Source of the DNA: an uncultured Clostridium sp.
GTDB taxonomy: Bacteria; Bacillota; Clostridia; Clostridiales; Clostridiaceae
Length of the DNA: 64,000 bases
Direction of reading: 5' to 3'
Assembly: GCA_900540255.1 (NCBI GenBank)
Contig: UQFE01000006.1
Span: 1 to 64,000 of the forward strand
In this document: piece after piece, positions 1 to 9,031 of the stretch
Layout: every line of letters begins with the position of its first letter
How positions within the stretch are numbered: position 1 is the stretch's first letter
Notes under the pieces: model-generated
What the model saw: only the letters and a program-made list of their open reading frames with translations
What the model was told of the DNA's origin: nothing
Database searches by the model: none
Program-made: the position numbers and the translations under genes

Positions 1-2
1 TT

Positions 3-77
3 AATATTAATGTAAAGGCTGAAATTAATACTTATTTATCTTGGAATAAAATAAAGGAAAAGGCTCTTTGTATTTAA
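3..77 (+). CDS. C-terminal fragment, possible glycosyltransferase (cut by window edge)
   Basis: One frame is open from base 3 to a TAA at 75-77 and gives 24 residues ending in a YLSWNKIKEKALCI-like tail. An aromatic/Ser-Trp-x-Lys-Ile pattern followed by a short Lys/Ala-rich helix is common at the C-terminus of GT4/GT5 glycosyltransferases such as glycogen synthase, and the next gene is glgB, which would suit a glycogen operon. The fragment is too short to prove this, and about 440 non-coding bases lie between it and glgB, so co-transcription is uncertain. Identity is inference. Confidence 0.35.
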   Translation, partial: NINVKAEINTYLSWNKIKEKALCI

Positions 78-163
78 TTTAGTAAATTGTTTAAAGAAAT
101 CTTTAAAGCTTTGTTTTATATTGAAATAAATTGATTAAAATAAAATGATAAATTAAAAAAACT

Positions 164-195
164 GTTATTGAAATTTGAAATTTCAAATTTGATAA
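164..195. repeat. A/T-rich hairpin in the glgB upstream region
   Basis: A near-perfect inverted repeat centred on base 180/181 (AAATTTGAAA facing TTTCAAATTT). It may end transcription of the upstream partial gene, although no clean T-run follows. Apart from this hairpin and the palindrome copy at 319-362, I see nothing else in bases 78-520. Confidence 0.4.
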
Positions 196-318
196 TGGTT
201 TATTTGTGATTAATTTTGTTTTAAATAAGTTAAAGATTTTATTATATTTTAATTGAAAAGTGAAATTTATGGTTTTGAAGTAGTGAGGGAATATTAATGT
301 AGTTTTATTACTTACGAT

Positions 319-362
319 TGTGTTATATTAAAATGTTGTCAACAATAATTTCATATAACACA
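319..362. repeat. Dispersed palindrome family 1, copy 1 (imperfect)
   Basis: Arms begin and end with TGTGTTATAT / ATATAACACA around a centre resembling AATGTTGT-ACAA. The sequence is the diverged sibling of the copies at 4914-4980 and 17945-18000; about 18 of 21 arm positions can pair. It lies about 160 bases upstream of glgB. Confidence 0.6.
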
Positions 363-520
363 AGCATATATAGTAAATTAATACACTATAAACATCCTAA
401 AATTTAATTAAAAATATAAAATTTATATAAAAATAATATAGTTTTTATCTTACAAATATTGTAAAATAATAAATGGTTAATAATTTTATTACATTAAAAG
501 CAGTAAAAGGAGATTATACT

Positions 521-2365
521 ATGGATATATATGGATTTTATGCAGGTGAAATTTTTGATGCATATAAATATATGGGAGCACATATAGAAAATGATCAGGT
601 AGTGTTTAGAACATATGCACCACATGCTTCAAGGGTAGAACTAATAGGGGAATTTAATAACTGGTCAGGAACAGAAATGTATAGGTTAGAAGATAATAAG
701 TTCTTTGAATGTAGAGTTTCCAATTTAAGGTCAGGAATGCTATATAAGTATAGGATTTATAGTAATGATGGGCAATGTGTTGATCATTGTGATCCATATG
801 GATTTGGTATGGAATTAAGACCAAATACAGCATCTATTATTAGAGATTTAAATGAATATACATTTAATGATGAGGAATGGATTAATAGTAGAAGTGATTG
901 CAAAGAAAAACCTTTAAATATTTATGAAGTACATTTAGGATCATGGAGAAAAAAAGAAGATAATAGTTGGTATAATTACAGTGAATTAGCAGATATGTTA
1001 ATCCCATATGTAAAAGAATATGGATATAATTATATAGAAGTTATGCCATTAAGTGAACATCCATGTGATGAATCATGGGGATATCAAAATACGGGATTTT
1101 TTAGTCCTACATCTAGATATGGAACTGCAACAGATTTAAAATGCTTTATTGATAAATGTCATAAAAATAATATTGGGGTAATAATGGATTTTGTTCCAGT
1201 ACATTTTGCTGTAGATGGATTTGCATTGGCAAATTATGATGGGACTCCATTATATGAATATCCACATGAAGATGTTGCTATTAGTCAATGGGGAAGTAAA
1301 AACTTTATGCATTCAAAGGGTGAAGTAAGGAGTTTTTTACAATCTGCAGCAAATTATTGGATAGAAGAATATCATTTTGATGGATTAAGAGTTGATGCAT
1401 TAAGCAATATAATTTATTGGCAAGGAAATTCTGATAGAGGTGAAAATAAAGAAGCAGTAGAATTTATTAAAGGGATGAATAAAGGATTAAAGGATATGCA
1501 TCCAAGTATAATTTTAGCTGCGGAAGATTCAACAGCTTATCCTAAAGTTACAGCTTCTGTTGAAGAGGGTGGACTTGGATTTGATTATAAATGGGACATG
1601 GGATGGATGAATGATACTTTAGAGTATTTTAAAATACATCCTTATGATAGAAGAAGAGAATATCATAAATTGACTTTTTCTATGATGTATTTTTATAGTG
1701 AAAAATTTTTAATGCCATTATCACATGATGAAGTTGTTCATGGAAAAGCAACTATAATTCAAAAAATGTATGGTAATTCATATGAAGAAAAATTTAAGCA
1801 AGCAAGAGCACTTTATATGTATATGTATGCTCATCCAGGGAAAAAACTTAATTTCATGGGAAATGAAATTGCACAATTTAGAGAGTGGGATGAAAAGAGA
1901 GAACAAGATTGGAATATCTTAGAATATCCAATGCATAATAAATTTCATAGATTTATGAGAGATTTAAATTTAGTTTATATCAATCATCCAGCATTATTTA
2001 AAGATGATTATAAACATGAGGGATTTAATTGGATTGATTGTCATCAAGAGGAAAAATGTATATATACATTTGAAAGAATGGGGGAAAATGAAAATATTAT
2101 TGCAATATTTAATTTTTCTGATGAATATCATGAAGGATATGAAATTCCAATGGAATATAATACTTTGGAAGTTCTTATGGATAGTAGCATAAATGAATAT
2201 GGTGGAGATGGAAAAACAAATTACAGAATTTTAATTGAAGAATATATTAAATATTATGAAGGCGGAAATAAAAATGATGCAAATTCAATTATTTCAAGTC
2301 ACAAAAAAAGGTTGATATCAGTTGATATGAAACCATATTCTGCTGTGTATTTTATATTAAAATAA
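521..2365 (+). CDS. glgB: 1,4-alpha-glucan branching enzyme (GH13)
   Basis: Makes alpha-1,6 branches in glycogen by cutting an alpha-1,4 chain and transferring it; cytoplasmic. The 614-residue protein has an N-terminal CBM48-like beta-sandwich (roughly residues 15-105, with FRTYAPHASRVELIGEFNNW) followed by the GH13 barrel. The catalytic triad is visible: nucleophile D292 in DGLRVDAL, acid/base E335 in AAEDST, and D403 in SHDEVVHGK, the last being typical of branching enzymes. An in-frame ATG exists at 473, but the ATG at 521 has AAAGGAG placed ideally before it and matches the usual start, so 521 is used. A strong terminator follows at 2421-2472. The last ~20 residues form the normal beta-sandwich C-domain end. 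Function is near certain. Confidence 0.95.
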   Translation: MDIYGFYAGEIFDAYKYMGAHIENDQVVFRTYAPHASRVELIGEFNNWSGTEMYRLEDNKFFECRVSNLRSGMLYKYRIYSNDGQCVDHCDPYGFGMELRPNTASIIRDLNEYTFNDEEWINSRSDCKEKPLNIYEVHLGSWRKKEDNSWYNYSELADMLIPYVKEYGYNYIEVMPLSEHPCDESWGYQNTGFFSPTSRYGTATDLKCFIDKCHKNNIGVIMDFVPVHFAVDGFALANYDGTPLYEYPHEDVAISQWGSKNFMHSKGEVRSFLQSAANYWIEEYHFDGLRVDALSNIIYWQGNSDRGENKEAVEFIKGMNKGLKDMHPSIILAAEDSTAYPKVTASVEEGGLGFDYKWDMGWMNDTLEYFKIHPYDRRREYHKLTFSMMYFYSEKFLMPLSHDEVVHGKATIIQKMYGNSYEEKFKQARALYMYMYAHPGKKLNFMGNEIAQFREWDEKREQDWNILEYPMHNKFHRFMRDLNLVYINHPALFKDDYKHEGFNWIDCHQEEKCIYTFERMGENENIIAIFNFSDEYHEGYEIPMEYNTLEVLMDSSINEYGGDGKTNYRILIEEYIKYYEGGNKNDANSIISSHKKRLISVDMKPYSAVYFILK

Positions 2366-2420
2366 TAAAAAATTAAATATTTTAAAATATAATTTAGTTT
2401 AAAGTGTATAAATTATATTA

Positions 2421-2472
2421 AAAAAATAAGTCGATATAGATAATAAAAAATATTTATATCGACTTATTTTTT
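2421..2472 (+). terminator. Rho-independent terminator of glgB
   Basis: An 18-bp perfect stem (arms 2421-2438 and 2455-2472, core TAAGTCGATATA) with a 16-base loop. The A-run and T-run flanks would let it work in both directions. The remaining bases up to 2692 hold no other feature I can support. Confidence 0.85.
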
Positions 2473-2692
2473 ATATTTTATTTTTTAATTATATTAATAG
2501 GAACAAAAATAATTAGCTTTTAATACTATGTATTATAAGTAAAAAAATATATATTTACTCTATTAAAAAGTTGAAATTTGTAAATTTACATAAGAAAAAT
2601 TGATGAATTTATATTATATAATAGTATAATACAGTAATGTAATTATTATATGATATAGAAAATATGAAAATGGTATCAAATTAGAGGAAAAT

Positions 2693-3811
2693 ATGAAAGT
2701 AAAAAATAATAAAAATAAAAGAGTTAAAATTTGTGATATTAGAGATTTAAATAAGGCTTTAAACAAAGAAGGGTATAATATTAAAATATCAGATTATGAG
2801 GACTTTAAAGAGTTTTTTGTAAAAAATTTTAATATAACTGATAAATTATTTAATGAAATTTATAAAGTGATTAATGAAAAAATTATTACTTATAAGGTGA
2901 ATGATGTTAATGATTTTATAATGTACATAAATAATATTATGATATTTGAAGAAGAACATAAAATTTTATGTGAAAAAATAAGCAACATAAAAGTACTTAA
3001 TATTAATAGAGTTGAATATGATAGAACTCCAAGTGCTCAAGATGATGTTGAGCATATATTAAAAATAATAGAAAAAACTAAACAATATATATCAAAAAAA
3101 ATTAATAAAGAAGGGAAATTTAGATTAGAAGAATTAGAAAGAGAAATTAATAAGGATTATATTTATTCAAAGGATATAGAGTTGCTAAAAAAAATGATTC
3201 TTTTTAATAATAAAAATATTTATGAGGAATATGATGAGTTTAATCAAATAAAAAGTGTATTTATTGAAATGCCAAAAAAAATAAGTTTTGATTATGTAAT
3301 GGCGCAAAAGGGAAGTGTTGAATATCATCAGCATATAAATAGTTATATTCCAAGAATGAGGAGATTAATTAAAAATATGGATAGGTATCTTATAAAAGAA
3401 GAGGAAAATGGTATTTTTAAAATAAATCAAAGCAGTACAATTCAGGATTCTGTTAATATAGCAATTGCAATATTTAATGGAAGAGAATTTAGGGCTGTTA
3501 GTGGAAAAAATGATATTAAAAATAGTTGTTTATTAATACCACCAGGAGAAGAGAAGTTTGAAAGTTGTAAGGTTAATAAAGTTGGGAAATTGGGAATTGG
3601 ATATAATAGAGTTAATGATAGTGAAAAAAAGATAATTGAAGAAATAAATAATCTTATAGATTTAGGAAAGATACCAAGTGAAGGTGAGTTAGTTTTATAT
3701 AGTAAATGGGAGCCGTGTCCAAGTTGTTATTATGTAATTAGTCAATTTATTAAAAAGTATCCTAATATAAATTTCAAAATTATGTATAATAAAGAATATG
3801 GTGATGGATAA
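2693..3811 (+). CDS. Orphan protein with C-terminal toxin-type nucleic-acid/nucleotide deaminase domain
   Basis: 372 residues, very Lys/Asn/Ile-rich, with no signal peptide or membrane segment. The last ~120 residues look like a zinc-dependent deaminase domain of the kind found at the tips of polymorphic toxins (the BURPS668_1122 / 'Toxin-deaminase' group is my best match from memory): a [H/C/D]xE motif as D309-S-E311 and the zinc-binding PCxxC as PC342-PSC345, followed by VISQFIKKYPNINFKI, a pattern typical of that group. E311 would be the proton shuttle and D309 with the two cysteines the zinc ligands. The first ~250 residues are not recognised; they are mostly helical, and I see no secretion or adhesion repeats. 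No immunity gene is obvious: the next locus is a dead thrS. It could be an intracellular deaminase, a decayed effector, or an anti-phage protein; the substrate cannot be told from sequence. Confidence 0.6.
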   Translation: MKVKNNKNKRVKICDIRDLNKALNKEGYNIKISDYEDFKEFFVKNFNITDKLFNEIYKVINEKIITYKVNDVNDFIMYINNIMIFEEEHKILCEKISNIKVLNINRVEYDRTPSAQDDVEHILKIIEKTKQYISKKINKEGKFRLEELEREINKDYIYSKDIELLKKMILFNNKNIYEEYDEFNQIKSVFIEMPKKISFDYVMAQKGSVEYHQHINSYIPRMRRLIKNMDRYLIKEEENGIFKINQSSTIQDSVNIAIAIFNGREFRAVSGKNDIKNSCLLIPPGEEKFESCKVNKVGKLGIGYNRVNDSEKKIIEEINNLIDLGKIPSEGELVLYSKWEPCPSCYYVISQFIKKYPNINFKIMYNKEYGDG

Positions 3812-3899
3812 TAAGTTTATAAAAAAATACAAAAGTGGTAATATTAATTAAGTTTTAAAGAATACTTAAGTAGGAAGAAAACGGAAGTGAAAAAATAAG

Positions 3900-4660
3900 A
3901 TGCTTCAAAGAGTTTATGGTGTGGCATTTGATAACAAGGGTATTTTAAAAGAATATTTAAATTTATAAAACAGAAACACATTAGTATAGAGATTTACCTA
4001 TGATAGTTGGTGAACTTGGAAGAGTTCATAGACATGAGTTTTAAGGTGTATTGCATGGACTTATGAGAGTAAGAGCATTTAACCAAGATGATGATCATAT
4101 ATTTATGTTACCTGATCAAATAAAATCAGAAATTAAATAAATGAAGGCAATGGAGCATTTTATTGGCCTAAAATAGATTTTCATCTTGAAGATAGTTTAG
4201 GAAGAACATGGCAATGTGGAACTATTCAGATAGATTTTCAATTGTTTCAAAGATTTGAATTAGAGTATAAGAGTATATTGGAAGTGATGGTGAAAAACAT
4301 AGACTAATAGTTATTCATAGAGTTATATTTGGAAGTATTGAAAGATTTATTGGAATATTAATTGAACATTTTGCTGATAAATTCCCAACATGGCTTGCTC
4401 CAGTTAAAGTTAAAAATTTGCTTATTTCTGATAAGTTTGAAAATTATGCTGAGAAAATTAAGATAAATTTAGAGGAAGCAGGTATAAGAGTTGAAATAGA
4501 TTCGCGTACTGAAAAGATAGGATATAAAATAAGAGAAGCTATAGATGAAAGAGTTCGTTATATGATTATTATTGTTGAAAAGGAAGAAGATAATAAAACT
4601 GTATTTGTAAGAAGCAGGGATAATGGTGAAGGAGGAGAAGAGGATTTAACTTTAATGTGA
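3900..4660 (+). pseudogene. thrS: Decayed threonyl-tRNA synthetase copy
   Basis: Reading through stops and frameshifts gives class II ThrRS blocks in the right order: MLQRVYGVAF at 3900, then an internal loss of roughly 80-100 residues, PMIVGELGRVHRHE followed by an in-frame [15 protein letters not shown] (motif 2 region) to another stop, [39 protein letters not shown] (motif 3), and the anticodon-binding domain LISDKFENYAEKIK... ending at 4660. The final stretch (4418-4660) is still open for 80 codons but has no start context and is not a gene. A functional thrS must exist elsewhere. This is a duplicated or replaced copy in decay; there is no transposon next to it. Confidence 0.9.
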
Positions 4661-4795
4661 GAAATTATCCCATCTTCTATAAGTGGGAGATGGATAGTAC
4701 TTGACGATAGTCAACAAGAGTAGTATGTTGTAATCAATAGTAATTAACTACTGGTGGAGCCCCTATTGAATATAAGAAGTAATTAATGAAAAGAG

Positions 4796-4823
4796 AGATT
4801 ATCGTAATGGTAATCTTTTTTTA
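4796..4823 (+). terminator. Terminator-like hairpin downstream of the thrS remnant
   Basis: An 8-bp stem (AGATTATC / GGTAATCT) with a 5-base loop, then seven T residues. Bases 4661-4795 hold no gene; a GGTGGAGCC stretch near 4753 faintly recalls a T-box antiterminator core, but the rest of a T-box leader is not visible. Confidence 0.6.
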
Positions 4824-4913
4824 TGGAATTTAATTTTTATAAAATGTTTGTGAAATGTAATTAAATTAAGTTAGGAATAGGAAGGTATATAAGAATAGTT
4901 TTATTAGTATATG

Positions 4914-4980
4914 ATTCTGTTATATCAAAATGTTGTTAATATATTAAGGTATAACCAACAACATTTTGATATAACAGAAT
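4914..4980. repeat. Dispersed palindrome family 1, copy 2 (24-bp arms)
   Basis: Perfect 24-bp arms (4914-4937 and 4957-4980; ATTCTGTTATATCAAAATG begins the left arm) around a 19-base loop. The core TGTTATATCAAAATGTTGTT is shared with the copy at 17945-18000. It lies ~210 bases upstream of the SBBP gene; the rest of 4981-5191 shows nothing else. Confidence 0.85.
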
Positions 4981-5191
4981 AATATATATAAAATCAACTA
5001 ACTATGAAACATTAAGAAATACAAAGCATGCTAATATTTGCACAATATAAAAAGTTAATATTATAATTTTTTTATCTTAATAACCTTTTACAATCTTTAA
5101 AAATATATATAAGGCAATATGGTGATAAATAAAAATTAATATACATAAGTTTAATATATAGCAAATTTATTAGTAAAGGAATTGAGGGATA

Positions 5192-7696
5192 ATGAACAAT
5201 ATAAAAATATCAAATGTATTAAATAGTTTGCCATTAATATTTGAAAAAAATATTGGGCAACATGATGAAAAGGTACAGTTTGCATTAAATAAAAAGGAAT
5301 GTACAACATTTTTTAATGATAATGAAATAATATTATCCTTTAGGAGTAATGAAAAAATACAAGAGTTAAAAGAACTAGAAAATAGCTTAATATTAAATGA
5401 AGAAGATAAAAAATATAGTAAATATGGAATAAATATTTTAAGGGTAAGTTTTGAAAATGGAAATAAGTCTCCTCAAATAATAGGAAAAAATGAATTCAAC
5501 TGTAGATTGAATTATTTTAAGGGAGAAAATAGTTTGAATTGGAAATGTTCCATACCATTATATGAAAAATTACTTTATAAAGAAATATATAAAGGAATAG
5601 ATATATTATATTATGAAAGTGAAGGGACAATAAAGTGGGAGTTTCAAGTAAGCTCCAAGAAAAGCTTAGATAAAATATTATTAAATTTTCAAGGTGCCAA
5701 TAATATATATTTAGATGAAGAAGGAAATATAAATATTAATATTAAAGAAAATATATTAAAAATATTAAATCCAAGGGTAACTCAGGAAGATTGCAGTTGT
5801 GAAGTAACAGGAAACTTTGAAATAAATGAAGAAGGCAAGGTAAAGTTTTGTATACAAAACTATGAAAATGAAAAAAATTTAAAAATTACATTACCAATAG
5901 TATTTGAAAAGTTTAATTATACTTTTGTAGTTGATAGAGGAAATTCAATAGCTGTAGATGAAAATAAGTGTATTTATATTACTGGAGAAATAGGGGTCCA
6001 AAAGTATCCGAATAAAAAGCCACATAAAAATATTTTAGAGGCTAAGGACTATAGTGCATTTTTAGTAAAAATAGATAGCAGTAAAAAAGGACAATCTGCT
6101 TTGAAATATGCAGCATATATAGGTGGAGAAAAAAATGATGAAGGAGTAGGAATTGCTGTAGATGATGAAGAAAATGCATATATAGTAGGTTCAACAAATT
6201 CAGAGTATGAATTTCCAATAACAGAAAAATCATATGCATCTAATTATCCAGGTGGAAATAGTACTGGTTTTTTAATTAAGATAGATACTTCTAAAGTTGG
6301 TTTAAATAGTTTTATTTATGGAACATATTTAGGGGGAAACTTATATGATTATGCTTATTCAGTAGCTATAGATAAAAATAAAAATGTATATGTATGTGGC
6401 TTAACAAATTCAAGTTTAGGATTTCCTATAACTGAAAATGGATATAAGAAATTTAATTGCGAATCTGTAGATGTTGGGTTTTTATTAAAATTAGATATAT
6501 CTAAAAAAGGAAAAGAAGCATTATTATATGGAACATACTTTGGAGGAAATGATTCTACTAATTTTTCAGCTTTAGCAATAGATCAAAATAATTACGTTTA
6601 TATTACTGGTATTACTCAATCTTCAGATTTTCCTGTAACAGAAAATTCATATAAAACTAAAGTTACAGGGGGGCTAAGTAGTGCTTTTATAACTAAATTT
6701 GATTTAGAAAAAGATGGAGAAGAGGGAGTATTATATTCTTCATTATTATGTGGGAATGGTGAAGAAGCAGGATATGGAATTGCTGTTGATTTAGAAGAAA
6801 ATGTATATATAACAGGAACAACTAATTCAAGAGAAGATTTTCCTATAAGTGAAAATGCATTTCAAAAAAATATTTATGCAATAGAAGGGTCAGGATTTTT
6901 TATTAAGCTTGATACAAAATTATGTGGAGATAATGGTCTGATATATGGAACATATTTAGGGGGGAATGGAAGTGATGTATGTTCAGATATAAAGATAGAT
7001 TCTAATGGATATGCATATATATGTGGATTTACAACATCTACAGATTTTCCTGTAGAAGGTTATGATAATGGTTGGGTTAAAGATGGATATAATTCTTTTT
7101 TTATAAAAATAGATCCAAGTAAAGAAAAAAGAAAATCATTATTAGTTGGAAAGTTTTTAAGAAAGAATATAAGTGATTTTGCATTAGCAATGGCTATAGA
7201 TAATAATTTAAATTTATATATTACAGGATATTCTCATTCAATTTCAAAAAGTATGGAAAAAAGAGAAGGAAATTATTATGAAGAGGCTGCAATAGGAATG
7301 ATTAAAATTGATGCAAGGATTTGCAATTTAAGTGTTACAAAGTCAAGTTATAATAACCAAGCAAAAATTGGTGAAATAACAGAATATGAAATAAGTATTA
7401 TTAATAATGGGCCAGACAAAGCAAAAGATATTGAAATTATGGATGTGATTGTGGATGGAAAGGCTATAAAAGAAATAGAAATTTCAAAAGGAGAAATTAG
7501 CAATATTGCTAAAAAGATAATATGGAATATTAGGGAGTTAAATATAGGAGAGAGAGTATGGGCGACTATAAGGGTAAGAGTATTAGATAATAGTGAATCA
7601 ATAAAAGATAATAATTTTATTAATTTAAAAGATAATATATATTATTCAAAAGAGTATATTAAAGAATATATGGATGAATGTATTTTAAATAAATAA
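5192..7696 (+). CDS. SBBP-repeat (beta-propeller) protein with C-terminal DUF11-like domain
   Basis: 834 residues. The N-terminus (LPLIFEKNIGQHDEKVQFAL...) is the typical entry domain of proteins carrying SBBP repeats (named for seven-bladed beta-propellers). From about residue 245 to 705 there are repeats of ~55-70 residues, each with an IAVDxxxNxYITGxTxSxxFPIT core followed by GxxFIKxDxxKxGxxxLxYGTYLGGN. Residues ~710-805 form a DUF11-like domain (YEISIINNGPDKAKDIEIMD), usually found in surface proteins. No signal peptide, lipobox or sortase motif is visible, so export by the Sec route is not supported; it may be cytosolic, spore-associated or leave by another route. The start is backed by a GAGGG ribosome binding site. 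Function is unknown; a binding or scaffold role is inference. Confidence 0.8.
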   Translation: MNNIKISNVLNSLPLIFEKNIGQHDEKVQFALNKKECTTFFNDNEIILSFRSNEKIQELKELENSLILNEEDKKYSKYGINILRVSFENGNKSPQIIGKNEFNCRLNYFKGENSLNWKCSIPLYEKLLYKEIYKGIDILYYESEGTIKWEFQVSSKKSLDKILLNFQGANNIYLDEEGNININIKENILKILNPRVTQEDCSCEVTGNFEINEEGKVKFCIQNYENEKNLKITLPIVFEKFNYTFVVDRGNSIAVDENKCIYITGEIGVQKYPNKKPHKNILEAKDYSAFLVKIDSSKKGQSALKYAAYIGGEKNDEGVGIAVDDEENAYIVGSTNSEYEFPITEKSYASNYPGGNSTGFLIKIDTSKVGLNSFIYGTYLGGNLYDYAYSVAIDKNKNVYVCGLTNSSLGFPITENGYKKFNCESVDVGFLLKLDISKKGKEALLYGTYFGGNDSTNFSALAIDQNNYVYITGITQSSDFPVTENSYKTKVTGGLSSAFITKFDLEKDGEEGVLYSSLLCGNGEEAGYGIAVDLEENVYITGTTNSREDFPISENAFQKNIYAIEGSGFFIKLDTKLCGDNGLIYGTYLGGNGSDVCSDIKIDSNGYAYICGFTTSTDFPVEGYDNGWVKDGYNSFFIKIDPSKEKRKSLLVGKFLRKNISDFALAMAIDNNLNLYITGYSHSISKSMEKREGNYYEEAAIGMIKIDARICNLSVTKSSYNNQAKIGEITEYEISIINNGPDKAKDIEIMDVIVDGKAIKEIEISKGEISNIAKKIIWNIRELNIGERVWATIRVRVLDNSESIKDNNFINLKDNIYYSKEYIKEYMDECILNK

Positions 7697-7777
7697 GGTA
7701 AAAATAAAGTAAAAATCCTGCTGTAGTAGACTAAACTTTGAAGTTTTAAATTATATATTCTAAATAAGTAAAGCAAT

Positions 7778-7820
7778 AATCCCATTTATATTAAAGTATA
7801 AGATTAAATGGGGTTTTTTA
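7778..7820 (+). terminator. Terminator of the SBBP gene
   Basis: An 11-bp stem (AATCCCATTTA / TAAATGGGGTT, one G:U) followed by T6. The rest of the 7697-8064 gap shows no gene. Confidence 0.75.
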
Positions 7821-8064
7821 ATGTGTAGAAAAATATGAAGTTTTTGAAGTGATAAGGGGAGAAATATTTATGAATTTTAAAATTTAAAACTATGAAATTG
7901 ATATTACTAAGTAGAGAAATATCTTACTTTATTATTTATTATTAAATTAAAGTAAGGTTTTGACAAAATAGGGAGTGTTATATAAAATAATAATTGCACA
8001 CTTAAATAAAATAATATAGTCAGAACACTTAGTTGAAGAAAAATAATAGTAAAGGGTGAAAAAA

Positions 8065-8790
8065 TTGAAAGAAGTAAGTAGATTAGTAAAAAGATTAGTA
8101 TTATTCTTTATTGGAATGAGTATAATTCAATTTGGAGTTGCAGTATTTTTGCAGACAAGCATAGGATCTGATCCATTTACTGTTTTTACTCAAGGATTGG
8201 CAACGGTTCTAAATAAAACGGGATTAAAAGAATTTTCAATAGTACAAATGATTTCAGGAAGTACAGAAGTTACACCTGGTGTAGCAAATATGATAATATT
8301 AATAGCATTATTTATAATAATATTATTAACTGATATGAAGCGTATAAAAATTGGAACATTAATATGTGTTGTTGGAGTAGGACCTATAATTGATTTAAAT
8401 GTTAAGTTAGTATCTTATTTTCCAATTGAATCTGCTAATATTTTAATAAAGATGTTAATAGTTTTAGCAGGATGTTTTATAATTTCAGCAGGATTTTCTA
8501 TAATGTCTGAAAGTGATATAGGAGTAGCTCCTAATGACATTATTCCATTTATAATAAAAGATAAATTAAATTTTCAATATAGATGGGTTAGAATAGCATT
8601 TGATGCAACATTTTTAATTGTTGGATTTATTCTTGGTGGAAAGGTTGGAATAGGGACAATTATTTCAATGTTAGCAATAGGGCCATTTATACAATTTTGT
8701 TTACCATATGGTAAAAATATAGTTGAGTTTATTATCAATGAAAAAGATGACTCAGATAATGATTCAAATTTAACAGTAGAATTAAATTAA
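8065..8790 (+). CDS. YczE/YyaS/YitT-family integral membrane protein
   Basis: About 241 residues with five or so membrane helices (LVLFFIGMSIIQFGVAVF, NMIILIALFIIILL, LICVVGVGPIIDLNV, MLIVLAGCFIISAGFSIM, and the GIGTIISMLAIGPFIQF end). The pattern LxxxGxSLxQxSxIGxDPFTVFxQGLA at the N-terminus and SDIGVAPNDIIPFIIKD later is typical of YczE-like proteins, whose substrate is unknown. A GTG at 8056 is in frame, but AAAGGGTG then sits on top of it; TTG at 8065 is correctly spaced from that site, so 8065 is used. Stands alone: its own promoter region upstream, and a separate promoter for the PTS operon directly downstream. Confidence 0.75.
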   Translation: MKEVSRLVKRLVLFFIGMSIIQFGVAVFLQTSIGSDPFTVFTQGLATVLNKTGLKEFSIVQMISGSTEVTPGVANMIILIALFIIILLTDMKRIKIGTLICVVGVGPIIDLNVKLVSYFPIESANILIKMLIVLAGCFIISAGFSIMSESDIGVAPNDIIPFIIKDKLNFQYRWVRIAFDATFLIVGFILGGKVGIGTIISMLAIGPFIQFCLPYGKNIVEFIINEKDDSDNDSNLTVELN

Positions 8791-8797
8791 AAATATA

Positions 8798-8826
8798 TTG
8801 ACAATGTTTACATTTGTTGATAAAAT
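8798..8826 (+). promoter_or_regulatory. Sigma-A-type promoter of the beta-glucoside operon
   Basis: TTGACA (8798-8803), a 17-base spacer, and TAAAAT (8821-8826), about 30 bases before RAT site 1. The predicted transcript starts just before the antiterminator hairpin, as in LicT/BglG systems. Confidence 0.7.
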
Positions 8827-8856
8827 TAAAATAAGTTAATAGTGGAGTCCATTTTG

Positions 8857-8886
8857 GGATTGTTACTGAGTAAGCAGGCAAAACCT
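8857..8886 (+). promoter_or_regulatory. RAT site 1 (BglG/LicT antiterminator target)
   Basis: GGATTGTTACTG...CAGGCAAAACCT is the classic RNA antiterminator signature. Its 3' end overlaps the left arm of the terminator at 8880-8966, so bound antiterminator protein blocks that hairpin. Confidence 0.92.
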
Positions 8887-8966
8887 AAATTGATACCAAA
8901 TATATGTATATTAATTATTTTTATATGATGATTATATGTATTATTTGATATTGATTTAGGTTTTTT
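8880..8966 (+). terminator. Conditional terminator 1, upstream of the antiterminator gene
   Basis: Left arm AAAACCTAAATTGATACC... and right arm ...TATTGATTTAGGTTTT pair over about 23 bp with G:U pairs, followed by T6. Mutually exclusive with RAT 1. Confidence 0.85.
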
Positions 8967-9031
8967 GTATAACTTTAATTAAGTTTAATATCTTAAATTA
9001 GTGAATATAAAAATGAGGAGATTATACTGAT

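Noticed and set aside
4418..4660. 80-codon open frame as a separate gene
   Set aside because: It is the anticodon-binding end of the decayed threonyl-tRNA synthetase with no start context.
4740..4830. Possible T-box leader (GGTGGAGCC followed by a terminator) behind the thrS remnant
   Set aside because: No stem I with AG bulge or specifier loop is visible, the conserved GGGTGGNACC core is incomplete, and no amino-acid gene follows.
8056..8064. GTG at 8056 as the start of the YczE-like gene
   Set aside because: The only ribosome-site-like sequence overlaps it; TTG at 8065 is correctly spaced.
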